A stretch of DNA of 64,000 bases from Caprella mutica (Eukaryota; Arthropoda; Malacostraca; Amphipoda; Caprellidae): contig CANNZV010001132.1 in the NCBI GenBank assembly GCA_947561585.1, positions 125,289-189,288 on the forward strand. Reading direction: 5' to 3'. Below are positions 52,780-63,740 of this stretch, in pieces. Both the position numbers and the translations under genes were made by a program. Each line of letters opens with the position of its first letter. Within the stretch, counting starts at the first letter, position 1. The notes beneath the pieces were generated by a model. It was not told where the DNA came from. It did no database searches and saw only the letters and a program-made list of their open reading frames with translations.

Positions 52780-55700
52780 ATGCCTCAATGCTCTTATAGA
52801 ATACTACAGTGGAACTGCCAAGGATATTTTTCTAAATACGAAGACCTCTGCAATATTTTGGCAACACAAAATCCAGCTGTAGCTGTCTTGCAAGAAACAA
52901 TGCTCAGCAACCGAACTTTTCGACCACCTAGTGGCTATACTATATTTAGTGATTTTAATATACCAACTCCTGGTCACGGATTAGCTGCAATAATCCGTAA
53001 CGATGTACCTCATATGAAAATTGATCTTCAAACCAACCTTCAAGCCACTGCATTCAGACTATCTCGGCAATATACAATCTGCAATATCTACATACCCCCA
53101 CAGGATATCCTCCAACAAAATGATCTCATGTCCCTCATTGACTCTCTACCATCTCCACTAATACTGTGTGGAGACTTTAATGCACGTCACCCCTTATGGG
53201 ACAATCTGTGCACTATACAAAACCCTAGGTCCCGAACAATTGAGGCTTCCCTTATGGCCTCCTCTATGAGCATTCTGAATACAGGATGTGCTACACATTT
53301 CCATGTCCAGACTGGTTCTCTCTCTGCTCTGGACCTCTCGCTGTGCTCTGGAAACATACTCCCAGAACTCAATTGGTATGTCTTGGATGATCTCTATGGT
53401 AGTGATCATTACCCTATAATCATTGAAGAGCTGGCGATGGAGAACCATGTAGATGTTATAAGATTCATGGAACACCATGCCAATTGGGATTTATTCCACA
53501 GAGAGACCCATATTGAAGACTATGAACGATTCCTCGAAGAAGATAGCATAGATGCACTAGTAGAGATCTACAATACCCATATTATAAGAGCTGCAACTAT
53601 TTCTATTCCAATGAGTAAGGGAAATATCCGGCCAAAAACTGTCCCCTGGTGGACTGAAGAATGCTCTGCAGCCAACAATGACCGCAAATTGAAGCTCAGA
53701 CAGTACCAATGAAGTGGCCTAATTGTGGACAAAATTGCTTACTGTAGAGCAAGAGCAATCGCTAAAAGAATTAAATTTGAAGCCAAACAGAAATCGTGGC
53801 GCAATTTCATCAATAGTCTCAATGCCCTTACTCCCATGAAAAATATATGGAAACGTGTACGTAAGATTAGAGGTTGCTATCAAAGCAATAAACCGCCATG
53901 TCATAAGAGTGGGAGTAACCCCATTACTGACCAGGAACAAGTTGCCGAATTAATGGCATCTCATTATGAACGAGTAAGTAGCAATGAGGCGTACTCGCCT
54001 GAGTTCCAAAGACGCCGGAGAACTGCTGAGGTACCCCTCCGGTTTGCTTCTCGTGATGAACTCTCCTATAATAGCCCTTTGTCAATACTTGAACTTAGAC
54101 GGATGCTGTCGACATGTGGGAATTCAGCAGTAGGAGAGGACAAAATTAGCTACTCTATGATTAAAAGGTCTCACAGTACATGCCTCAAATTCTTACTTGC
54201 AATAATGAATAGAATATTTGATGCTGGAACCTATCCGTCACAGTGGCGCTCAAGCATCGTGCTATCTTGTCCAAAACCTGGAAAGGACTCTACGCTTGAA
54301 GAAAACTACAGACCAATCTCATTGACGAGCTGTGTTGGTAAACTTATGGAAAAGATAATTAATAATAGACTAACTACGGTTCTGGAGTCAATGAATAAGA
54401 TCAAGTTGCATCAGTATGGATTTAGAAAAATGCATAGTACAGTTGATGCTTTAAACAGATTTACAGCAGATATCAGTGACTCATTGAATTGCAAACAACA
54501 TACCTTGTGCGTCTCCTTTGACATGAAAAAAGCCTACGACACCATGTGGCGATATGGTATCCTCCTTGCTATGCATGGTGCTGGTCTGAGGGGAAAACTG
54601 CCAATGTACATCGAAAACTATCTGTCTGATCGCTATTTTAAAACAAAAATAGGAAAAGCTCTCTCTGTACCCCACGTTCTTGAACAGGGTGTCCCCCAGG
54701 GTGGAGTGCTAAGCTGCACTTTGTTTTCCCTGGCAATAAATGGTATTTTGGATTGTGTACCCTCTAATGTGAAAGCCTCATTGTATGTCGATGACCTGCT
54801 GATTTACTGCAGTGGTGGCTATATCCCTGGACTTGAGAGGAGGCTTCAAGGGGCCATAAATAGGATCAGTAGACGGGCAAACACCCACGGCTTTTCGTTC
54901 TCTGCTGCTAAGACAAATTGCATCCATTTCCATAGAAGAAGAAAGTTTCAAACTCCTTTGAAATTGTTCCTGAATTATGCAATAATCCCCAACAGAGAGT
55001 CAATAAAGTACCTTGGTATGACAATTGACTATAAATTAACGTGGAAGAAGCATATTATCCTCCTGAAGCACGAGTGCCAGAAAAGATTAGATCTGCTGAA
55101 GTGCATCTCCCACACAACATGGGGATCGGACGCTACCACGATGCTGAGATTGTATAGAGCAATAATAAAATCTAAGCTAGATTATGGATCTGTCATCTTC
55201 AGCTCAGCCTCTCAAGATGTCCTGAAATTGCTTGATCCGGTGCACAACACAGCGATCAGGCTCTGCATCGGGGCTTACAGATCGTCCCCTGTGCTGAGTC
55301 TGTATGCATATAGTGGAGAACCCCCACTGGAATTACGTCGTGAGCAACTGACACTGCAATATTACGCAAGAACGATGCAACTACCCACATCAGCAACATA
55401 TAATATTGTACAGTCACTCACAGAGGGAACCCGACTTGTAATTAGTCCAATATCTAATCGAATCAAAAATATAACAGAACATCTAAACATTGATATCTCC
55501 ACCCTCACATTTTCATTTGGAACCATTCCTGTGTGACAACTTTCAGCTGATGCTCTTTGTACCTCATACGATTACCCAAAGAAAAATACATGTAGCGATT
55601 ACGTGATGAGGCAATTATTCTACTCGCATGCCAACGAATGTCATGGTGACCAATTTTCAATCTATACTGATGGTTCCAAGAGTGAAGATGGTGTTGGATG

Positions 55701-56499
55701 CTCTGCTGTTAGTCTCCGTGGTACACGGAAAATGAAGTTGATGGCAGAGAGCTCCATATTCACTGCTGAACTCTGTGGAGTACTGTGCGGCCTACAAATT
55801 GCCCATACTGTTAATAGAAGTTGCTTTGTTATCTTCTGTAACTCTCTCAGTGTTCTCCAAGTTATCGAACATTACGACACTACACATCCTCTGATACAAA
55901 AGATAGTAACTTGGCTAATTAAATTGGAAAGGAAGGGCAAGTCAGTCAAATTCTGTTGGTGCCCAGCCCATGTTGGAGTTACCGGTAATGAGAGAGCGGA
56001 CCAGATGGCACGTGCCGCTGCCGAAGAAGATGCGCCGATCTGTAACGAAGAGATACCCTGCAGGGACTGGTACCCTATCATTAAGCGCAAAATCTCTGAA
56101 AAATGGAGCGAACGATGGTGCGAAACCCAAGAAAATAAGTTGCGTAAATTGAAGAACACCGCAAACGTATGGCACTCGAGTAATACCGAAAACAGGAAAT
56201 ATGACATCATACTAGCTAGACTCAGGATTGGACATACGAAAATAACACATCAACACCTGATGGAAAATAGACAACAACAGTACTGTGAAGACTGCATTGT
56301 TCCTCTAACTGTCAAGCATCTACTGGCAGAATGTCCCTCACTTCAAGATGTTAGACTACAGTTATATCCACAGACACGAGATGATGACACTGATAATATA
56401 ATGAAAATTATGCTGGCTGAGCAACAAGATGGAAACTTCAACCGTGATCCCCTAATAGCCTACCTGCAACAAACTCAATTACTGAATGAGATAGTATAG
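52780..56499 (+). pseudogene. LINE ORF2 (endonuclease, reverse transcriptase, RNase H) with two in-frame stops
   Basis: From the ATG at 52780 the order is: APE-type endonuclease (RILQWNCQG, VLQET, LCGDFNARHPLWD, GSDHYPII), reverse transcriptase (ENYRPISLTSCVGKLMEKII, QGVPQGGVLS, LYVDDLLIY) and RNase H (YTDGSKSEDGVG, FTAELCGVLCG, GNERADQMAR), then a C-terminal CEDCIVPLTVKHLLAEC knuckle. TGA codons at 53710-53712 and 55534-55536 stop the frame between endonuclease and polymerase and between polymerase and RNase H. No frameshift is needed to join the three parts. The third RNase H acid is Asn instead of Asp (FCNSLSVL, codon 55840-55842). Otherwise all catalytic residues are present. Confidence 0.93.
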
Positions 56500-56762
56500 C
56501 AGTAACAATTGAAGAACCATAAATTGAAGTACGACGCGAAATAGCAGTTTCTGAAGCGTCAAGATCATCAAGAAAACTACTACTACTGTAGCAGGTCCTG
56601 TAGAAGGAAGGACTCTTCTATATTTAGCTTTATAACTTGTAAGGGTTAAGAGAACAATAGTTTCTTTTGTGGAAGATCCCGACACAAACCCAAGGAGAGA
56701 TGAGGGTACGAGAAAAAGAATTTCCCTTCGAAATATGCGAAAAATACGCAGGCAGGTCATAA

Positions 56763-56883
56763 GGCAGCTAAATGACACTAGTGCCTCCATTTTTGACAAG
56801 GCTGTCATTGGTCTTACGTCAAAGGCAGCTAAATGACACTAGTGCCTCCATTTTTGACAAGGCTGTCATTGGTCTTACGTCAA
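56763..56883. repeat. 60-bp tandem duplication
   Basis: AAGGCAGCTAAATGACACTA to TTGGTCTTACGTCA occurs twice in a row without visible change. The inverted counterpart in the other arm has one copy, so the duplication is younger than the arm inversion. Confidence 0.9.
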
Positions 56884-56999
56884 AACAGTCCTGATGTAAT
56901 GTCTCAAATGAAACGGTCAGAAATGCTCAATGGGGCTTGAGACCAGAGATAAAGGCAGTCAAGTCATGAGAGTCTCTCACTTGATGCCCAGAGATACGA

Positions 57000-57763
57000 G
57001 GAAAGAAGTTTTAACCCTTCAAGCATGAGATTGTGCAAAGTAATGCAAGAAAATCATCTTTTGCCAACGAGATAATTTCAAACTATTAGGCCAAGGGAAC
57101 AAGTACTCAACAAAAGAGGCAATGTAGGATTGGATTGTTAGGTTTACGCCCTCTAGTACTCGGAAAGGGCCAATTAACGTTTAACCAATGAAAACATAAA
57201 GCCACAGCCTCCTTGTTGACGACAAAAGCAGTGTGGATAAACAGCTCCAGTAGGATCCAAACTTAAACCCATCCATCCAGACAATCTTTCCTCATCTGTT
57301 AAAAGAACGAGTAGGAAGTTTATTTTCATGTAATTCTGTGTACATCTTATGCCTTTTTCCTTTTGGGTCTTGTCCATAGGAGGCCTGGAAATGGGCTCCA
57401 CGTTTCTTGTCGTCTCATTTAAGACACTGTTTGGACGAATAACCAATGACAGCCTTGTCAAAAATGGAGGCACTAGTGTTATTTGGCTGCCTTGTAACCT
57501 GCCTGGGTAGTTTTCGCATATTTCGAGGGGAAAAAGCTTCTCCTCGTACCCTCATCTCTCCTTGGGTTGGTGTCGGGATCTTCCACAATAGAAACTATGT
57601 TTCTCTTATCCCTCCCAAATTCATTAGCTAAATATAGAAGATTAAACCCTACTGCAGGACCTGTTACAATTTTTACCCTCTCGGTAGAAGTTAATCGCCC
57701 ATATTTTGGCCTTTTCAGAGCTGCAATAAAGCGATGGACAGTTAAAATGCCTTCAAAATACAT
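57000..57763 (-). pseudogene. Unknown element protein, minus-strand arm and downstream part
   Basis: Reading down from 57763 gives KRPKYGRLTSTERVKIVTGP, then VSIVEDPDTNPRRDEGTR, FFPSKYAKTTQAG. After a frame change comes RPPMDKTQKEKGIRCTQ and WMGLSLDPTGAVYPHC before stops. The N-terminal part is shared with the inverted plus arm; the later part is present only once. It looks like a transposon-encoded protein, but no catalytic motif is recognised. Confidence 0.45.
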
Positions 57764-58719
57764 AAACGTTTATAACTTTCCAATTTTCTCATGGATTCAA
57801 AAAATATTTCAGCAAGATACTAACATAGAAGCAATCTTCCAGTGACCAAAGTTTCACTACTGTACGATCAATATTATTAAAATTATTCTCAAAATAGTGA
57901 TCTGCAATAAAGCGATGGACGCAGTTTAGGTATTTGGTTTAATAAATTTATTTATTATTCGTGTAAAGGTTTAAATTAGGATAAACTTATTATATAAACG
58001 TTTATATACTTTTAGAAACAATTAATATCTTAAAAGAAGGCCAAAAACGCATTGTTTGTTTAAAAAATCTAAATTTGAAATCAAAACAAAGACTCACACA
58101 GTCAAAGAGTGTACAATCTTCTTTCTCAGCGTCAGGTTGGAGATTCGCTCGATTGTTGCTCACAAAGTATTAATAAACTTTAAAAGCAAATAATGAAATA
58201 TATACTGAACCGAATTGTATGCGATTTGCGTAATAATGATCGTAGACCTTAGTTCTATAATATTATGTAATAAACTCATTTTTTTTCCCGGAGCCTGGAG
58301 GGGACCTTCAATGTTACTCAGAATAATGCGATTTCATTTTTCATGGTGGAATATTTCTTGGCGGAACTTTCTAGCGGTGGAACTTTCAAGCGGTGGAATT
58401 TTCCACTGGGGACTTTACCTAGAACCATAAAAGAAACAAGTACTATACGTAAGATATAGAGAATAAGTAAACAATATGTAGAGCGCCAATGCAGCTTATA
58501 CATGCATACATGTTCCTACAAATTTGTTACGTAAGTTATGTTTGCGAAGAAAACACTGAGAAACATTAAAATAATTAGAAAATTATTCAATCAGCAAATC
58601 TAATCAAAACAGAATGTTCCTAGCATGAGTTTTAAAAAATGAATGAATTAACTATTATTCAAATAAAATTTCGATAGGCACAAGTATAATACCTTTAAAA
58701 TTATTATATCTTCTAGACC

Positions 58720-59055
58720 AGTGGTTCTTAAACACTGGGTGCGCGCACCCCTTTGGGGCCTGGATTGTTAATAGGGGGTGCAGGACATGGCTGTTGTTTA
58801 TAAGTTCGGTTTTTTCTATTAAAATCAAGCAGAATATTCATAAAGTATATTTTCCTCAAAATGTTGCGATATGAGGTTATGTTGCGATAACGGAGCTTTC
58901 ATTGTATAAACATATTGTAAACAAAAAACTGTACCTTTCTATATCGAATTTTTCTTTCAGTGTCGGGATTATATGCGAGTGTCGCTACCCCGTAATTGAT
59001 TAGTTTTATTTTATTAATTTACAACTGTTCATTTCTAAATATTTATAGAACTACG
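58720..59055. mobile_element. Truncated hAT-type MITE, left part only
   Basis: It begins CAGTGGTTCTTAAACACTGG after TTCTAGAC and follows the 60.1-kb copy closely, then stops at the tandem-duplication junction (ACTACG, 59055). Confidence 0.85.
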
Positions 59056-60099
59056 TCTATTAGTGTTTTGTGATGTGAGACCTAATTTAGTAAGTGTAAC
59101 GTAATTTACCTGCTTTACCGTGTTTAAAATTTCGTTGAAGCTCATTATATTTTATCATCATTATTGTAATAGCTTCAATTTATATTATTAAATAGTTCCT
59201 GGAAGTTTAAGCTTAATAATTTATTTTCTTATTGTAAATTTTAAAATATGGTTGATAATTGAACGTTTTCTTCAGTAAGTGTTAAATTATATTTGTTCAA
59301 TTTCACCTTCCACCCACCATGGCAGTTTTAAATTAAAATTAAGATGGGAACATTTGGAATCTTGACGATAGATAATAATAATTTAAGTAATATTTCAGTT
59401 TCAACATATTCATGTTGTTACTTTAAAGGAATAATACATTGTGGACCACTGTTGCACCGAACTATATTGTTGAACTTCCATTATCTAAATTTCGTTATAA
59501 ATTTTATTTATATAAGCTAATTGGAAAGATACCAAATCGTTTGATCCGTCTCTCATTTTGCACATTCGCTTTAGACAATACCTTGGGCTTTGACGTAACA
59601 GTACCTATTCTCATAATTTTGAAAATATTTTCCGGTTTCCACCTAAAACACATTTTTTGTAAAGCAGTTATATATAATGTTACTCAGAATTAGGCGATTT
59701 CATTTTCCATGCTGGAATTAACCACCGGTGGAATATTTCTTGGCGGAACTTTCAAGCGGTGGAACTTTCCGTGGTGGAATTTTCCACTGGGGACTCTACC
59801 TAGAACCATAAAAGTAACAAGTACTATACGTGTGATATAGAGAATAAGTAAACAATATGTAGAGCGCCAATGCAGCTTATACATGCATACAAGTACCTAC
59901 AAATTTGTTACGTAAGTTATGTTTGCGTAGAAAACACTGAGAAACATTAAAATAATTAGAAAATAATTCAATCAGCAAATCTAATCAAAACAGAATGTTC
60001 CTAGCATGAGTTTTAAAAAATGAATGAATTAACTATTATTCAAATAAAATTTCGATAGGCACAAGTATAATACCTTTAAAATTATTATATCTTCTAGAC

Positions 60100-60690
60100 C
60101 AGTGGTTCTTAAACGGGGGTGCGCGCACCCCTTTGGGGCCTGGATTGCGTATAGGGGGTGCAGGAGATGGCTGTTGTTTATAAGTTCGGTTCTTGCTATT
60201 AACATCATGCAGAATATACATGAAGTATATTTTCCTCAAAATGTTGCGATATGAGGTTATGTTGCGATAACGGAGCTTTCATTGTATAAACATATTGTAA
60301 ACAAAAAACTGTACCTTTCTATATCGAATTTTTCTTTCAGTGTCGGGATTATATGTGAGTGTCGCTACCCCGTAATTGATTAGTTTTATTTTATCAATTT
60401 ACAACTGTTCATTTCTAAATATTTATAGAACTACGTTGCAATATACTGCATTATTATAACAAAATATATGGTTTTCTTCAATTTCTAATGGATTTTAGTT
60501 TTCCTTACCTAAAAAAATAATTTTTACATTATGTAAGTAAAACAATCATCTTCCTTAATTTTTCAATTTGCATATTTAATTCTCAAATCATAGTAACCAA
60601 ATATATTCTAAATGTAGCTTTTCAATCTATTCCATCAGGGGGTGCATGAGAAAAGTAAGGGGTGCGCGAAAAAAATACTAAGAACCACTG
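60100..60690. mobile_element. hAT-type MITE with perfect target duplication
   Basis: Left end CAGTGGTTCTTAAACGGGGG, right end ACTAAGAACCACTG. An exact 8-bp duplication TTCTAGAC flanks it (60092-60099 and 60691-60698). Subterminal GGGGTGCGCG words recur inverted at both ends. It is 591 bp and non-coding. Confidence 0.93.
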
Positions 60691-60698
60691 TTCTAGAC

Positions 60699-60935
60699 AA
60701 AAACCATGTTACTCTGTAAGTAATTCGTTTAACCATTTACATAAATACTAAATTGTATAAATAACAAAAATCATCAATTCAAAGCATCCTTTTTTTCAAT
60801 ACCCTGTATACTGATCTTCGTCGTCATCACTGGTTTATATAACAGGAGTCTGTACAAATGTATATTTTGAGTGATGCTACACGGAGAATTGATCGATCAG
60901 TTTTTTCTAATTTATACAAACTTTGTTCGGAGTTT
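60699..60935. other. Short spacer, nothing recognised
   Basis: AT-rich, no gene or element end. Confidence 0.3.
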
Positions 60936-62034
60936 TTCTTGAAAAAGTAATTTTTGTACATAAAATGTAAACTGATCGTAAATTTAACAAATCTTCATTT
61001 CACTTTTAAATAATATTATCTTCTAAAGATGAGAATAAAAATGTAATATACTACCTACCTCATTATTATAAAATAATCACTTCTCCGGGTTCTTTTGCAA
61101 AATCATAAATTATGGATTAAATGCCAATTAAAACTAATGTAAGTGTACACATGTGGTCTAATATATGAAAGAGTTTATCCGATCGTTTAAGACTTTAAGG
61201 CAAATATATCAAAAAAAAAGAAACCTGCACAAAATCTTATGAAAGGGTACATATATGTCGCCTTAAGGCATAACGTGTTAAAAATATATAAAGAGAATAG
61301 GTTTTTATAACTTTAATGTAAACCTATAGATAATGCACGTAATTTCAACGCAGTTTTAAGGCAGTTATTAGTTTACCCTCCTTCCCTCTTTCTGAATGAC
61401 TTATCAGCCATGTATCGACAGATTTTGTCATTTTCTATCACTTGAGGCTCATTAGTTTTGAAGCTCTCTGAATAGCTTCCTACCTATTTTGTTCTGAATA
61501 ATATTGCTTACAATCTTTGTAAACCGCAGATTTAAAGATGTTCACTTGTTCAGGTAACGTTCGATCGGAGTTTTTGGTTATGAACTTATGACTATGTCAA
61601 ATGGAAATGCATACACTGCAATAAAGTGATTGAATATTTAAATGGTGTTCAATTCTTCGCACTCAGTCAATGACATGGCTATGTTCGTCATGGACCAAAA
61701 CAAGCTCTTTAGAAGAGTATCAGATTAAATGAAGGGCGAAGGCCTTTCTTCCCTCGGCTTTCTTTTTCTTCAACAATATATTGTTCAATAATAATTTCTG
61801 TTAGTTTTTGATTTTGGCATTCCACAAACCTTCATATATTAGGATGTACACTGTACAGACGTCATTTGCTCATTCAATGTCCTGTGCTAACCCGCGACAT
61901 TATTATTGACATTTGGTCATCTTTGTAATAGCAAAAACTTATACAACTAATACACCTTTGAAAGCTGCAGTAAATCGCTATTCTGTTATCATTCTTTTTG
62001 TACTATTTTGAATTAAATTGTTTCTACAGCAAAT

Positions 62035-63232
62035 TTACCATGCAGTGAATTGAGTTGCGATTACCTTACCATGCGGTGAATTGAGTTGCCATTACCTTAC
62101 CATGCAGTGAATTGAGTTGTGATTACCTTACCATGCTGTGAATTGAGTTGTGATTACCTTACCATGCGGTGAATTGAGTTGCCATTACCTTACCATGCGG
62201 TGAATTGAGTTGCCATTACCTTACCATGCAGTGAATTGAGTTGTGATTACCTTACCATGCTGTGAATTGAGTTGTGATTACCTTACCATGCGGTGAATTG
62301 AGTTGCCATTACCTTACCATGCGCTGAATTGAGTTGTGATTACCTTACCATGCGGTGAATTGAGTTGTGATTACCTTACCATGCTGTGAATTGAGTTGTG
62401 ATTACCTTAGCATGCGGTGAATTGAGTTGCCATTACCTTACCATGCGGTGAATTGAGTTGTGATTACCTTACCATGCTGTGAATTGAGTTGTGATTACCT
62501 TACCATGCGGTGAATTGAGTTGCCATTACCTTACCATGCAGTGAATTGAGTTGTGATTACCTTACCATGCTGTGAATTGAGTTGTGATTACCTTACCATG
62601 CGGTGAATTGAGTTGCCATTACCTTACCATGCGGTGAATTGAGTTGTGATTACCTTACCATGCTGTGAATTGAGTTGTGATTACCTTACCATGCGGTGAA
62701 TTGAGTTGTGATTACCTTACCATGTGGTGAATTGAGTTGTGATTACCTTACCATGTGGTGAATTGAGTTGTGATTACCTTACCATGCAGTGAATTGAGTT
62801 GTGATTACCTTACCATGTGGTGAATTGAGTTGTGATTACCTTACCGTGCGGTGAATTGAGTTGTGATTACCTTAAAATGCGGTGAATTGAGTTGTGATTA
62901 CCTTACCATGCTGTGAATTGAGTTGTGATTACCTTACCATGCTGTGAATTGAGTTGTGATTACCTTACCATGTGGTGAATTGAGTTGAGATTACCTTACC
63001 ATGCGGTGAATTGAGTTGAGATTACCTTACCATGCTGTGAATTGAGTTGTGATTACCTTACCATGTGGTGAATTGAGTTGTGATTACCTTACCATGTGGT
63101 GAATTGAGTTGTGATTACCTTACCATGCTGTGAATTGAGTTGTGATTACCTTACCATGCGGTGAATTGAGTTGTGATTACCTTACCATGCGGTGAATTGA
63201 GTTGTGATTACCTTACCATGCGAAGAATTGAT
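62035..63232. repeat. Minisatellite, 31-bp unit, about 38 copies
   Basis: The unit is TTACCATGCGGTGAATTGAG plus TTGTGATTACC. Variable positions are CGG/CTG/CAG/TGG after ATG, and TGTG/TGCC/TGAG after GAGT. A block order (CAG, CTG, CGG, CGG) is repeated several times in the left half. Degenerate half-units follow to about 63275. It lies between the two inverted arms of the mariner-like element. Confidence 0.95.
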
Positions 63233-63379
63233 GGCAGTGAACTTTCCCGCGGTGAACTTACCACGCACCAAGTTTTACTCCATCAACTTTAAATGGCCCG
63301 ATAACCTAAGGTTAATAATCCCTGAAGGTTATTTTCGATAAGATAGTGTAAAATTATTTCTTTTGAGTATTATGAAATG

Positions 63380-63740
63380 CTCAAGAAAACATCAGATGGG
63401 AAAAATTGGCATTTATGCAAGACAATGCTCACAGTCATGGATTCAAGTACACAAAAGGTTGGTTGAAGGATAATGACTTCAAAATTACTTATTCATGAAC
63501 TGATCAGCCAATAACTCCGATCTGAATCCAATTGAACATTACTAGAGCACTTTAATTCTGAAGTTTACAAAGATGTCAAGCAATAACTCAATAAGATCTG
63601 TGGGTGGCTATACAGAGAGCTACAAAACGAATAGAGCCTCAAGTGATAAAAATCGACAAAATCCATCGATACATGGCTGATAAGTCATTCAGAAAAAGAG
63701 AGAAAATTAATAGCATTTTTTAAAAGTGCCTTAAAATTGT
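63380..63740 (+). pseudogene. Tc1/mariner transposase C-terminal remnant
   Basis: FMQDNAHSHGFKYTKGWLKD holds the second catalytic Asp. It is followed, after stops and frame changes, by an SDLNPIE-like stretch around 63520-63540 and a tail reading DKIHRYMADKSFRKRE-like residues. Frames are broken several times, so it is dead. Confidence 0.6.

Larger units (their letters stand above)
50909..56586 (+). mobile_element. Full-length non-LTR retrotransposon (I/Jockey group, RNase H-bearing)
   Basis: Structure: 5' UTR 50909-51121, ORF1 51122-52738, ORF2 52780-56499, short 3' UTR ending in an ACT-repeat tail at 56586. An exact 13-bp target duplication flanks it. ORF1 has Jockey-type zinc knuckles, and ORF2 has endonuclease, reverse transcriptase and RNase H, in that order. 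The combination suggests an I-, Nimb- or Ingi-like clade; a tree is needed to say which. It is full length but ORF2 has two stop codons. Confidence 0.92.
50823..56883 (+). pseudogene. Unknown element protein, plus-strand arm, split by the LINE
   Basis: The plus-strand arm encodes KRPKNWRLTSTERVTIVA before the LINE. After it, near 56660-56710, it gives VSFVEDPDTNPRRDEGTR then a basic stretch and SIFDKAVIG. The minus-strand arm encodes the same protein start. I do not recognise the family. The reading is collinear but interrupted by the 5.7-kb LINE and by a small tandem duplication at 56763-56883. Confidence 0.5.
50409..58311. mobile_element. ~7.9-kb inverted-repeat element of unknown family, with inverted coding arms
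   Basis: The ends TTAAAGGTCCCCTCC and GGAGGGGACCTTCAA are inverted with one mismatch. Two internal arms are long inverted copies: 50635-50908 continuing at 56600-56883, and 57430-57930. Outside the arms the left and right subterminal sequences differ. A target duplication is unclear. The LINE at 50909-56586 was inserted into its left arm. The total without the LINE is about 2.2 kb. I cannot assign a superfamily. Confidence 0.75.
49760..60435. repeat. ~1.4-kb tandem duplication, copy 1 interrupted by a transposon
   Basis: Copy 1 is 49760-50408 plus 58312-59055; copy 2 is 59056-60435 and uninterrupted. Shared landmarks are ACCTAATTTAGTA at 49804 and 59080, CACCCACCATGGCAGTTTTA in both, and ATTTATAGAACTACG closing both at 59055 and 60435. 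The right part of each unit is the left part of a hAT MITE, so the duplication came after that insertion. Copy 2 gives the empty target site near 59671-59680 for the element in copy 1. Confidence 0.88.
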
